Origin: Bacillota bacterium | GTDB lineage: Bacteria; Bacillota; Clostridia; Lachnospirales; Lachnospiraceae | Direction of reading: 5' to 3' | Assembly (NCBI GenBank): GCA_023413555.1 | Contig: JAEZPG010000020.1 | Span: 1 to 18,231, forward strand | DNA: 18,231 nt | Part shown: positions 1 to 7,620 of the stretch, in pieces | How positions within the stretch are numbered: the first letter of the stretch is position 1 | Layout of the letters: each line of letters opens with the position of its first letter | Position numbers and translations under genes: made by a program | Notes under the pieces: model-generated | What the model was told of the DNA's origin: nothing | The model's input: the letters and a program-made list of their open reading frames with translations, nothing else | Databases searched by the model: none

Positions 1-1278
1 CCAAGTGAAACCCCAAGTGAAAGCTCAAATGGAAATTCAAATGAAAGCTCAGACCAAGAATCTTCGAAGCCTTCTAGCGAAACTGTTATAAAGTTTGGTA
101 TACATGTCGCTAATCCTGCGGAGCAGGAGGCTGTAACAAACAGCATCGTTCAAGCATTCAATGAAGAATATGCTGGCCAGTATAAAGTAGAATTTGTTGC
201 TTCTGATACAGAGTCTCATTCAAAAAATATGAAGCTTGCAGCGCAGGACGGAACATTACCTGAGATTTTCTGGATCGATGCCAGTGAAGCACCAGAGTAT
301 GCAGAAAATGACTTATTACTAGACCTTTCTGATTACCTTAAATCTTCTGCAAATGTGGACAAAGCATTGAATGGCATGGAAGATGCATTTAATAATGGAA
401 CAATTCAATATGGTGTTCCATATCAGTGCAACGTACAGGGAATCTTCTACAACAAAGCTATCTTTGATCAAGCTGGATTAGATTACCCTACAGACGAAAC
501 AACATATACTGAATTTGTAAAGATGATCACAGATCTTAAAGCTGCTGGATATATTCCATTGTCAATTGGTAGTATGAATAGTTCATTCGCTATGTGGGAG
601 TTTAATGAGTTCTTATCTAGATACGGATGGGAAGATTCCTATGAAGCAATCGCTGCTGGTAATGGATCATATAAGAATGATGCAATGGTAGCTTGCTTTG
701 AAAAAATGGAAGGTCTTGCAAAAGCAGGAGCATTCCCAGAGAATATGACAACACTCGAGTACTTTGATGCTAAACAACTTTTTAATAGTGGCAAAGCAGC
801 TATGTTTGGTACAGGTCAGTGGGATTGTGCTGAGTTTGATAAAAATATTGGTGAAAATGTAGGATTCTTCTGGGGTCCAGTATTTGAGGATTCAAAAGCA
901 TCTCAGGAAGTGGCAATGAAAGTTCCTTCTGCTCCACTTGTTTGTAGCGCAGCAGCTAAAAATGATGATGCAACACTTAAAGCACTTTATGCATTCCTTG
1001 ATTTCTACTACGGAGAAAAGGCAGCAGAGATAGCTTATGCAGGATCTATCTTTCCAGCAACTAGCTATTCAAATGTAGCAGCAACAGATACACAGTATGC
1101 AATGAATTCAATGATCAAAGCTCTTTCCTCTGGATGGAAATCTCCAGCAGCTGCTCCAGACCAGACTTTATCAGCAGCAATTCAAGAACAGTTATATGAT
1201 TCTATCTTTGGTGTAATCCAGGGAACATATTCTCCAGCAGAAGCTCTAGAGAAGATGGATGAAGTAGCTGCAAATTAA
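1..1278 (+). CDS. Sugar ABC transporter substrate-binding lipoprotein (5' truncated by window)
   Basis: The frame is open from base 1, so the gene starts upstream of the window; 425 C-terminal residues are visible. The first ~28 residues are low complexity (Ser, Glu, Asn, Pro), which fits the flexible linker that follows the lipidated Cys in Gram-positive binding lipoproteins; the signal peptide and lipobox are out of view. The globular part has the features of family 1 extracellular sugar-binding proteins (CUT1): a GIHV-type first strand, a central YGVPYQCN-VQGIFYNK segment, an FNSGKAAM segment near the middle, and aromatic residues (WEF, YGW, QWD, FFWG) suited to stacking on sugar rings. 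It would capture an oligosaccharide outside the membrane and deliver it to the two permeases directly downstream. Co-transcription with GH172, GH32 and fructokinase genes suggests a fructose-containing ligand. No ATPase is encoded in view; such operons often rely on a shared MsmX-type ATPase. The family call is secure and the ligand is inferred. Confidence 0.9.
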   Translation, partial: PSETPSESSNGNSNESSDQESSKPSSETVIKFGIHVANPAEQEAVTNSIVQAFNEEYAGQYKVEFVASDTESHSKNMKLAAQDGTLPEIFWIDASEAPEYAENDLLLDLSDYLKSSANVDKALNGMEDAFNNGTIQYGVPYQCNVQGIFYNKAIFDQAGLDYPTDETTYTEFVKMITDLKAAGYIPLSIGSMNSSFAMWEFNEFLSRYGWEDSYEAIAAGNGSYKNDAMVACFEKMEGLAKAGAFPENMTTLEYFDAKQLFNSGKAAMFGTGQWDCAEFDKNIGENVGFFWGPVFEDSKASQEVAMKVPSAPLVCSAAAKNDDATLKALYAFLDFYYGEKAAEIAYAGSIFPATSYSNVAATDTQYAMNSMIKALSSGWKSPAAAPDQTLSAAIQEQLYDSIFGVIQGTYSPAEALEKMDEVAAN

Positions 1279-1310
1279 ATAAGTTATGTAGAATATATAC
1301 AAATATAGAA

Positions 1311-1353
1311 AAAAGGTAGGCACTTGGCTTTTTCATGCCGATGCCTACCTTTT
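1311..1353 (+). terminator. Intercistronic hairpin / attenuator after the binding-protein gene
   Basis: A 12-bp perfect stem pairs 1311-1322 (AAAAGGTAGGCA) with 1342-1353 (TGCCTACCTTTT), with a 19-nt loop that can form a short inner GGC/GCC pairing. The right arm ends in a T run, so it resembles a leaky intrinsic terminator. It lies between the binding-protein stop codon and the permease RBS. Such hairpins commonly make the binding protein more abundant than the membrane components, by partial termination or by protecting the 3' end of processed mRNA. That role is inferred. Confidence 0.7.
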
Positions 1354-1368
1354 AATGGAGTGGTATTT

Positions 1369-2244
1369 ATGTATTGGTTAAGCAAGAAAAGATATAAAAT
1401 TGGTTTGATTGTACCAAGTATTCTTTTATACACCATATTTATTATTATCCCAATTGGTATGGCAGTGGGGTATAGCTTTACCAAGTATACGGGTCTTGGC
1501 AAGCCTATCTTTAATGGACTTACAAATTATAAAAGACTGTTCAAAGATCCTTTGTTTTGGAAATCATTAAAAAACACCATAGAGATGTTTATACCCGCAT
1601 TTTTACTTTTACTTGTATTATCATTTCTTCTTGCACTTTTATTAAATAAAAAAATAAAGGGAAGCGATGTTGCAAAATCTTTCATTTTCTCACCGGCAAT
1701 CATTGCTCCTATCATCTGTGGGATTATTTGGGTGTACATTTTTGATCCCAATATTGGTGTTATAAATAGCTTGTTAGATGTAGTTGGGGCATCAGGATTA
1801 AAACAAAAATGGATTGGTGGAGATAAGTTATCTCCTTATAGTGTCTCAGTCATTTATTTCTGGCAGCAATTAGGATATTTAACTACTATTTTTATTGCTG
1901 GGCTAAAGATGATTCCAGAAGACATCTTTGAAGCAGCTCAAATAGACGGGGCTTCAGAAAAGCAAAAAATCAGGTATATTATCATTCCATTGATGAAATC
2001 CAACATTTCAACAGTATCAATCCTTATCATTACCGGAGTCTTTAAAATATTCGAGCTTGTACAGCAGACCACAGGTGGAGGTCCTAATCACCTTTCAGAA
2101 ACACTGGTAACATATAGTTATTCTACGACATTCTCCAGTGGTGATTATGGTTATGGTATGTCGCTTGCCACAGTTACATTTATTGTTTCACTATTCATCG
2201 TAGGGATATATTCAATAATTTTTGGCGACAAGGAAGGAGCGTAA
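1369..2244 (+). CDS. CUT1 sugar ABC transporter permease (MalF/UgpA type)
   Basis: A 291-residue integral membrane protein with about six hydrophobic segments (around residues 12-35, 72-93, 104-125, 160-178, 215-228 and 263-286). The binding-protein-dependent transport signature is clear: the EAA loop lies at about 188-207 (EAAQIDGASEKQK, then IIIPLM) and would dock onto the ATPase. The TGGGPN segment around 235-240, typical of MalF/LacF-type permeases, is also present. I chose ATG 1369 because GGAG at 1357-1360 sits 8 nt upstream; an in-frame TTG at 1324 falls inside the preceding hairpin and would add unrelated residues. The second permease starts 4 nt after this stop. The protein should form the heterodimeric membrane channel with it. 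Confidence 0.92.
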   Translation: MYWLSKKRYKIGLIVPSILLYTIFIIIPIGMAVGYSFTKYTGLGKPIFNGLTNYKRLFKDPLFWKSLKNTIEMFIPAFLLLLVLSFLLALLLNKKIKGSDVAKSFIFSPAIIAPIICGIIWVYIFDPNIGVINSLLDVVGASGLKQKWIGGDKLSPYSVSVIYFWQQLGYLTTIFIAGLKMIPEDIFEAAQIDGASEKQKIRYIIIPLMKSNISTVSILIITGVFKIFELVQQTTGGGPNHLSETLVTYSYSTTFSSGDYGYGMSLATVTFIVSLFIVGIYSIIFGDKEGA

Positions 2245-2248
2245 AATT

Positions 2249-3079
2249 ATGATAAGCACAGGGAAAAGAAAAGTTTATGCTGCATTGATCATAGTTATTA
2301 CGATCCTTGTAGTGTTTCCGTTTGTTTGGATGATAATGTTGTCCTTTAAGACAAATGCAGAAATTATGAATGATCCGTTGTCGTTGCCAAAGGCATTCAA
2401 CTTGGAAAATTTCCGACACGCAATGGAAACGCTGGACTATTTGACATTATACAAAAACACAGCATTAGTATGTATACTTACACTGGTGTTGGAGCTAGGT
2501 TGTACATTCTTTAGTTCATTTGCAATTGCACGAATGCATTTTAAAAATAAAGATATTCCAAAAAGGCTGTTTCAATTTTTAATTATAGGATTGGCGGTTT
2601 CACCATTCATTCTTCTTTTTCCAGTATATCGTGTAGATATATTCCTTGGAATCAGAGGAAAATGGGCATTGATATTTACATATGCAGCATCATCTGTCTC
2701 ATTTAATACTTTGTTGTTAGTGAATTATTTAAAAAAGCTTCCGACTGAAATTGATGAGGCAGCAATAGTAGATGGTTGTAATATTTGGCAGTTGATGTTC
2801 AAAGTTATCTTACCGATGTCTAAGCCAGTAATAGCAACAGTAGTTATTTTTAATGTTTTATATATCTGGAATGAATATCCATATGCCTCAGTAATGTTAA
2901 GAGATATCTCTGATTATACATTATCAATGGGAGCATCATTCTTTAAAGGTACATATACAGTTGATTATGGCGGAATCGTTGCATCCAGTGTCATGATTAT
3001 TATTCCAGAACTTATCTTCTTTGGAATATTTCAGAAAAACATCGTAGAAGGTATGACAGCGGGAGCTATAAAAGGTTAA
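2249..3079 (+). CDS. CUT1 sugar ABC transporter permease (MalG/UgpE type)
   Basis: A 276-residue membrane protein with a first hydrophobic helix at about 9-33 followed by the SFKTNAEI segment typical of MalG-type permeases. The EAA loop is at about 170-189 (EAAIVDGCN, then VILPMSKP), with the conserved Gly of the motif at 176. Further hydrophobic segments lie near 72-95, 108-125, 139-158, 193-208 and 243-262. ATG 2249 is chosen because GGAG at 2236-2239, inside the end of the upstream gene, is 9 nt away; an in-frame TTG at 2222 would lie upstream of that RBS. The 4-nt gap from the first permease suggests translational coupling and 1:1 stoichiometry. The transported sugar cannot be read from the sequence and is inferred from the downstream enzymes. 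Confidence 0.92.
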   Translation: MISTGKRKVYAALIIVITILVVFPFVWMIMLSFKTNAEIMNDPLSLPKAFNLENFRHAMETLDYLTLYKNTALVCILTLVLELGCTFFSSFAIARMHFKNKDIPKRLFQFLIIGLAVSPFILLFPVYRVDIFLGIRGKWALIFTYAASSVSFNTLLLVNYLKKLPTEIDEAAIVDGCNIWQLMFKVILPMSKPVIATVVIFNVLYIWNEYPYASVMLRDISDYTLSMGASFFKGTYTVDYGGIVASSVMIIIPELIFFGIFQKNIVEGMTAGAIKG

Positions 3080-3103
3080 TAAAATGTTATGGAGGATAAA
3101 TAT

Positions 3104-4450
3104 ATGAGTAATGTATCAGGTTTGTTTAAGGATTTAACTAAAGTAAAACAGGCAAGAAATGGCAGGTTTGCCAGTTGGGATCAAAGAGGTAAGAATCAGG
3201 ATTATTGGGAAATTCCATCGAATGAGACAATTTGCCTAGGCGAAGTAGAAGGTCCAGGATGTATCACTCATATTTGGATGACATCTTCTTGTAGGAAAGT
3301 GAAAGCACCAAGTATTTTGGATCCGGTTCTTAATGCATCTGCAGCACCAGTTATGGAAATTGGCGCACCCTTAGGAGTAATCTGGGATGATTATGATCCA
3401 TTTTATTATAGGAAGGCTTTGATCAAGATTACTTGGGATGATCAAGATACGCCAAGTGTTCTTGTTCCATTGGGCGATTTTTTCTGCATTGGTAACTGTT
3501 ATCCAGGTAACTTTTCGTCGCTTCCAATTAATGTATCATTGAAGCCAGAAGAAGCAGGTAGATATGGAGCACCATGTTCCGTTTCATGTTATTTCCCAAT
3601 GCCATTTAGCAAAAAAGCAAAGATTGAAATTGTAAATGAGAATGAACTTCCATTCATTCTTTATTTCAATATAGATTATGAGATGTATAAAGAACCATTA
3701 GATGAAGATACAGCGTACTTCCATGCATGCTGGCACAGAGAAAATCCATGCAAAGGATGGGGAGATGATCTTCAGGTAAACTCTCCAGAGGTAAATAACG
3801 TAACAAACTTCAAGGGAGAAAATAACTATACGATTCTTGATATAGAAGGAAAAGGTCATTATGTAGGATGTAATCTTACTGTTAAGCACTACCAAGGAAG
3901 CTGGTGGGGAGAAGGAAATGACATGTTTTTCATTGATGGGGAAGAGTATCCAAGTCTAAATGGAACTGGAACAGAGGACTATTTCAATCATGCATGGGGC
4001 ATGCAGAAAAATGCCTACCCATTTTATGGAACAGTCGTTCATGAAAGCGATACGGATGGCTTCCAAGTTTCATATAGATTCCATATTACTGATCCTGTAC
4101 GTTTCGAGAAGAAAATCCGAGTATCGATCGAACATGGACATGCAAATCATTTGTCAGATGACTGGAGTTCAACAGCTTACTGGTATCAGACTTTGCCAAC
4201 AAGAAAACCATTGACAATTCTTCCTGTTGAGGAGAGACTGCCAAACGTTCCTGTACTTGCAGAGCGAGTTTATGAAAAACCAGAGCTTACCTCAGAGCAA
4301 AAGGCAGCATATGAGTCATATAATAATCGTTGGAAGGAATACAAACCAGCAAGAATGGAACAGTTTACAATCAAAGAAAATAAAGCAAGACGTGAGTCAA
4401 AACTCAATACAGAATTTGCTAAGAAACTTCGTGAAGAATATGATAAATAA
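3104..4450 (+). CDS. DUF2961 / GH172-family glycoside hydrolase (candidate difructose anhydride hydrolase)
   Basis: A 448-residue protein without a signal peptide, so cytoplasmic. It has the DUF2961 hallmarks: an N-terminal NGRFASWDQ segment, GPGCITHIWMT near 50-60, and a C-terminal half containing WWGEGNDMFF, DGEEYPS and GTGTEDYF. DUF2961 is now glycoside hydrolase family 172, whose founding member is a difructose dianhydride I synthase/hydrolase from Bifidobacterium dentium; other members are exo-D-arabinofuranosidases. From memory, the catalytic glutamates of the Bifidobacterium enzyme are Glu270 and Glu291. With the start at ATG 3104, Glu270 falls in WWGEGND and Glu291 in GTGTED, the same numbers. 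That start has GGAGG at 3091-3095, 8 nt upstream; ATG 3089 would leave the RBS inside the gene. Between fructan-type genes, hydrolysis of a difructose anhydride or alpha-fructofuranoside is more likely than arabinan cleavage, but the substrate is inferred. Confidence 0.85.
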   Translation: MSNVSGLFKDLTKVKQARNGRFASWDQRGKNQDYWEIPSNETICLGEVEGPGCITHIWMTSSCRKVKAPSILDPVLNASAAPVMEIGAPLGVIWDDYDPFYYRKALIKITWDDQDTPSVLVPLGDFFCIGNCYPGNFSSLPINVSLKPEEAGRYGAPCSVSCYFPMPFSKKAKIEIVNENELPFILYFNIDYEMYKEPLDEDTAYFHACWHRENPCKGWGDDLQVNSPEVNNVTNFKGENNYTILDIEGKGHYVGCNLTVKHYQGSWWGEGNDMFFIDGEEYPSLNGTGTEDYFNHAWGMQKNAYPFYGTVVHESDTDGFQVSYRFHITDPVRFEKKIRVSIEHGHANHLSDDWSSTAYWYQTLPTRKPLTILPVEERLPNVPVLAERVYEKPELTSEQKAAYESYNNRWKEYKPARMEQFTIKENKARRESKLNTEFAKKLREEYDK

Positions 4451-4455
4451 AGGGA

Positions 4456-4491
4456 TACAAAGGGGATTTTAAATACACAATCCCCTTTGTA
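4456..4491 (+). terminator. Intercistronic 13-bp hairpin between GH172 and GH32 genes
   Basis: A perfect 13-bp inverted repeat pairs 4456-4468 (TACAAAGGGGATT) with 4479-4491, with a 10-nt AU-rich loop. It starts just after the GH172 stop and ends 12 nt before the GH32 RBS. No T tract follows the stem, although TTTG lies in the right arm, so complete termination is doubtful. An mRNA-processing or stabilising role, or weak attenuation, is more plausible. Confidence 0.55.
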
Positions 4492-4517
4492 GTATAAGAG
4501 TTTGGAGGATAATTATT

Positions 4518-5996
4518 ATGTCCAAAGAAATTATGTTAAAGAATATTGAAAAAGCTGAAAAAGAAATCGCAGAAAAAAGAGAGATTATAAAAGAAAGCAT
4601 TTATAGACAGAAGTATCATTTTATGCCAGAGACGGGCTGGATGAATGATCCAAATGGTCTAGTATATTATAAAGGAAAATATCATTTCTTCTTTCAATTC
4701 TATCCGTATGATGGATTCTGGAAATGTATGCATTGGGGACATGCAGTGTCAGATGATATGCTTCACTGGGAATATCTCCCAGTAGCACTAGCACCAAGTG
4801 AAATATATGATGATCATTTGCAGGGAGGATGTTTTTCCGGAAGTGCAATTGAACATGATGGAAAACTGTTCTTAATGTATACAGGTACTACAAATAATGG
4901 AAAGGGATTTGAACAGACTCAGTGTATTGCATATAGTGAAGATGGAATTCATTTTGAGAAATATGCAGATAATCCGGTTCTTGTAGCACCTGAGGGTGTC
5001 CCAACAGATTATTTCCGTGATCCAAAAGTTTGGAAACACGAAGATATGTATTACATGGTCTGTGGTGCTCAGAAAAATGGTATGGCACAAGCATTGTTAT
5101 ACAGATCAGCAGATATGCTTCATTGGGAATTTGTAAATGTTCTTGCAGAAGCACGTGGAGAATGGGGATATATGTTTGAATGCCCAGATTTCTTTAAATT
5201 GGATGATAAATATGTGCTTATTGTATCTCCTATGGGAGCACATGAACGAAGCTGTGTATATATGGTGGGTGATTTTGATTATAAAACTGGAAAATACTTT
5301 TATACAGTGACTGGAGAAGTTGACTGGGGATATCAGTATTACGCGCCGACTTCATTTGAAACTTCTGATGGAAGAAGAGTAATGGTTGCATGGGCAAATG
5401 CGTGGGATTGGATGCCATTTTGGAAAGACTGGGGTCCGACATACAGAGATGGTTGGTGTGGAAGTTTTAATGTTCCTAGGGAAGTATCATTGAATTCCGA
5501 TAAAACATTGTCTTTTCGCCCTATCAAAGAATTAGAATCACTTCGGGTGAATGGATGTAAGAGGGAAGAGGTGCTTCTAGCAGAAGGTGAAAGTGTTGAA
5601 TTGAAAAAAGGATTTAGCTATGATAGTATTGTAAAAATTGATCTTACAAATACAAGTGCAAAACAGATTGTGCTTAAGTTGAGACAATCGGAACATAGAG
5701 TAACTATGGTTACGTATGATTTATCCGTTGGAGAAGTTCGATTTGATGTAACAAATGCTGATGATTGGAGTAAAGGAATTGCGAAAGCACCACTGAATCT
5801 GATTAAAAAAGAGGAATTGGATATTCGTATTCTTTCAGATAGAATTAGCATCGAGATTTTCTCCAATGAATACACAACGAACTTATCCTGTAATGTATAT
5901 ACAACTATGGAAGGTGAAATAAATGAGATTCAAGCTGTAGGAGGAACAGTAGTGATCAAATCTATTGAGTCTTACGATATGGAAGGAACATATTAG
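4518..5996 (+). CDS. Intracellular GH32 beta-fructofuranosidase (sucrose/inulo-oligosaccharide hydrolase)
   Basis: A 492-residue GH32 enzyme. The nucleophile motif WMNDPNG is at 41-47 (Asp44), the transition-state stabiliser FRDP at 166-169 (Asp168), and the acid/base motif ECPD at 221-224 (Glu221). The other family blocks, MHWGHAVSDD (71-80), GCFSGSA (104-110) and CGAQ (182-185), are in order in the five-bladed propeller, followed by a C-terminal beta-sandwich from about residue 350. The N-terminal ~30 residues are a charged helix and not a signal peptide, so the enzyme is cytoplasmic. GGAGG at 4504-4508 precedes ATG 4518. It should release fructose from sucrose, inulobiose or other short beta-fructosides. 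An ABC transporter rather than a PTS nearby argues for an unphosphorylated substrate and against a strict sucrose-6-phosphate hydrolase. In this operon it would act after GH172 and before the fructokinase. Confidence 0.92.
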   Translation: MSKEIMLKNIEKAEKEIAEKREIIKESIYRQKYHFMPETGWMNDPNGLVYYKGKYHFFFQFYPYDGFWKCMHWGHAVSDDMLHWEYLPVALAPSEIYDDHLQGGCFSGSAIEHDGKLFLMYTGTTNNGKGFEQTQCIAYSEDGIHFEKYADNPVLVAPEGVPTDYFRDPKVWKHEDMYYMVCGAQKNGMAQALLYRSADMLHWEFVNVLAEARGEWGYMFECPDFFKLDDKYVLIVSPMGAHERSCVYMVGDFDYKTGKYFYTVTGEVDWGYQYYAPTSFETSDGRRVMVAWANAWDWMPFWKDWGPTYRDGWCGSFNVPREVSLNSDKTLSFRPIKELESLRVNGCKREEVLLAEGESVELKKGFSYDSIVKIDLTNTSAKQIVLKLRQSEHRVTMVTYDLSVGEVRFDVTNADDWSKGIAKAPLNLIKKEELDIRILSDRISIEIFSNEYTTNLSCNVYTTMEGEINEIQAVGGTVVIKSIESYDMEGTY

Positions 5997-6022
5997 ATCC
6001 AAGGGGAATAAAGGAGTAAGTT

Positions 6023-6976
6023 ATGAAAAAATATGACGTTACAGCTTTAGGAGAACTACTTATTGATTTTACACATAATGGCTTGTCAACACAGGGTAAT
6101 CCACTTTGGGAGGCAAATCCAGGAGGTGCACCATGTAATGTGCTGGCGATGTTAAAACGACTTGGTCACGAAGTTGCCTTTATTGGTAAGATTGGTGAAG
6201 ATATGTTTGGTGTACAATTAGAGAATGCATTACTAGAAGTTGGAATTGATACGGTTGGATTAAAAAAAGATAATGAGGTAAATACAACATTGGCGTTTGT
6301 ACATACGTTGAGTGATGGAGACCGTGAATTTTCATTTTATAGAAGACCTGGTGCAGATATGATGCTGAAGGTAGAAGACCTGGAAGAACATTTAATTCGA
6401 AATAGTACTATTTTTCATTATGGTACACTTTCTATGACATGCGAGCCATGTAGAACAGCCTCAAGAAGAGCAATAGATGTAGCACAAGAAGCTGGGGCCC
6501 TCAGATCTTTTGATCCTAATCTTCGTGAACCACTTTGGGATTCCTTGGATGATGCACGCAAACAGGTGGATTATGGTATGAACCATTGCGACATCTTAAA
6601 GATCTCTGATAACGAAATTAAATGGTTTACGGGAAAAGAAGATTTTGATGAAGGAATCAAGATTCTTCAGGAGACGTATCACATTCCGCTAATTCTTCTC
6701 TCTATGGGACGAGAGGGAAGTCGTGCTTATACAAAGAATCATCGTGTGGAAGCAACTGCATTTATTCATGAGAATACCATTGAAACAACTGGTGCAGGAG
6801 ACACATTTTGTGCATGTGTTCTGCATTATATACTTGAAAATGGGTGGAAGGAGTATCATGAAGAAGAGCTGAAAGCTATGCTTGTATTTGCAAATGCAGC
6901 AGCATCTATTGTAACAACAAGAAAAGGAGCTCTTCGAGTAATGCCTACAAAAGAAGAAGTTGAGGGCATGATTTGA
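6023..6976 (+). CDS. Fructokinase, PfkB/ribokinase family
   Basis: A 317-residue sugar kinase with the full PfkB layout: N-terminal GELLIDF (10-16), substrate-binding NPGGAPCNV (32-40), GKIGED (55-60), FDPNLRE (163-169) and the C-terminal signature TTGAGDTF (255-262), in which Asp260 is the catalytic base next to the anion hole. These motifs and the length match bacterial fructokinases that make fructose-6-phosphate; 2-keto-3-deoxygluconate kinase and other PfkB kinases are the main alternatives. The GH32 gene directly upstream favours fructose. GGAG at 6013-6016 lies 6 nt before ATG 6023. It is the last gene of the fructan operon and feeds the released sugar into glycolysis. A long palindromic terminator follows within a few bases of the stop. 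Confidence 0.9.
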   Translation: MKKYDVTALGELLIDFTHNGLSTQGNPLWEANPGGAPCNVLAMLKRLGHEVAFIGKIGEDMFGVQLENALLEVGIDTVGLKKDNEVNTTLAFVHTLSDGDREFSFYRRPGADMMLKVEDLEEHLIRNSTIFHYGTLSMTCEPCRTASRRAIDVAQEAGALRSFDPNLREPLWDSLDDARKQVDYGMNHCDILKISDNEIKWFTGKEDFDEGIKILQETYHIPLILLSMGREGSRAYTKNHRVEATAFIHENTIETTGAGDTFCACVLHYILENGWKEYHEEELKAMLVFANAAASIVTTRKGALRVMPTKEEVEGMI

Positions 6977-6981
6977 AAAAA

Positions 6982-7038
6982 ACTGGAACTACAAAATAAG
7001 ACTTGTCTTCACGACAAGTCTTATTTTGTAGTTCCAGT
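6982..7038 (+). terminator. Terminator with a 26-bp perfect inverted repeat ending the sugar operon
   Basis: Bases 6982-7007 pair perfectly with 7013-7038 across a 5-nt loop (TTCAC). The core reads as a conventional terminator: an inner GACTTGTC/GACAAGTC stem followed by TTATTTT. The outer arms extend this with an A-rich left side (ACAAAATAAG) that also pairs with the T tract. The symmetry makes it competent in both directions. It begins 5 nt after the fructokinase stop and isolates the operon from def. Confidence 0.9.
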
Positions 7039-7057
7039 GGAATATGGTAACCTTGCC

Positions 7058-7086
7058 TTGTATATTGATTAGAATTCGGTTATAAT
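7058..7086 (+). promoter_or_regulatory. Putative sigma-A promoter for the def operon
   Basis: A perfect -10 box TATAAT is at 7081-7086, with a weak -35 (TTGTAT, 7058-7063) at the ideal 17-nt spacing. It lies 40 nt upstream of the def ATG and just downstream of the terminator, where a new promoter is needed. The -35 matches only half the consensus, so moderate strength is expected. Confidence 0.6.
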
Positions 7087-7125
7087 TACTTAGAGTTTCT
7101 AGAGTTAGGAAAGGTAGGATAGAAT

Positions 7126-7611
7126 ATGGCAATTCGTAATATTAGGACAATTGGTGATAGTGTGCTAAATAAAAAGGCAAGAGTAGTCACCACTATGGAT
7201 GATAAATTAAAAATATTAATAGAGGATATGTTTGATACAATGTATGAAGCAGAGGGAGTAGGTCTTGCAGCTCCACAGGTGGGTATTCTTAAGAGAGTTG
7301 TAGTAATTGATTGCTCACCGGAAGGTGATCAACCTATCGTTTTAATCAATCCGGAGATAATAGAGACTTCCGGCGAGCAAAATGGCACAGAGGCGTGCCT
7401 TAGTGTACCAGGAAAGGTTGGTTTTGTTACCAGACCTAATTATTGCAAGGTACGTGCACTAGATGAGAACATGGAAACCTATGAGGTGGAAGGGGAAGAA
7501 CTACTTGCTCGTGCTCTTATTCATGAGATTGAACACCTAGATGGACATCTTTATGTGGAAAAGGTAGAGGGTTCTCTTATGAATGTAGAGGATTTAATAA
7601 AGGAAGAATAA
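7126..7611 (+). CDS. def: Peptide deformylase
   Basis: A 161-residue metalloenzyme that removes the N-formyl group from nascent proteins in the cytoplasm. All three family motifs are present: GVGLAAPQ (44-51), EACLS (89-93, with Cys91 as metal ligand) and HEIEHLDG (133-140, with His133 and His137 as ligands and Glu134 as catalytic). Motif 2 has Ala in place of the common Gly (EGCLS), and motif 3 has Glu where HEIDH is usual; both are conservative and should not abolish activity. The length is typical of a short type I/III-like enzyme. ATG 7126 has a modest AGGA at 7116-7119. The next gene is fmt, which adds the formyl group this enzyme removes, a pairing conserved across bacteria. In many Firmicutes priA precedes def; here a sugar operon does. 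Confidence 0.96.
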   Translation: MAIRNIRTIGDSVLNKKARVVTTMDDKLKILIEDMFDTMYEAEGVGLAAPQVGILKRVVVIDCSPEGDQPIVLINPEIIETSGEQNGTEACLSVPGKVGFVTRPNYCKVRALDENMETYEVEGEELLARALIHEIEHLDGHLYVEKVEGSLMNVEDLIKEE

Positions 7612-7620
7612 TCATCAAGG

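Noticed and set aside
1..60. Short near-repeats of CCAAGTGAAA / AAATGAAAGCTC type
   Set aside because: They encode the low-complexity Ser/Glu/Asn linker of the binding lipoprotein and do not form a CRISPR or a mobile repeat.
1324..1368. In-frame TTG start for the first permease
   Set aside because: It sits in the hairpin loop without an RBS; ATG 1369 has a good RBS and gives a normal permease N terminus.
4227..4472. 81-codon + strand open frame running past the end of the GH172 gene
   Set aside because: It lies out of frame in the GH172 3' end, has low-quality composition and no own RBS, and runs into the intercistronic hairpin.
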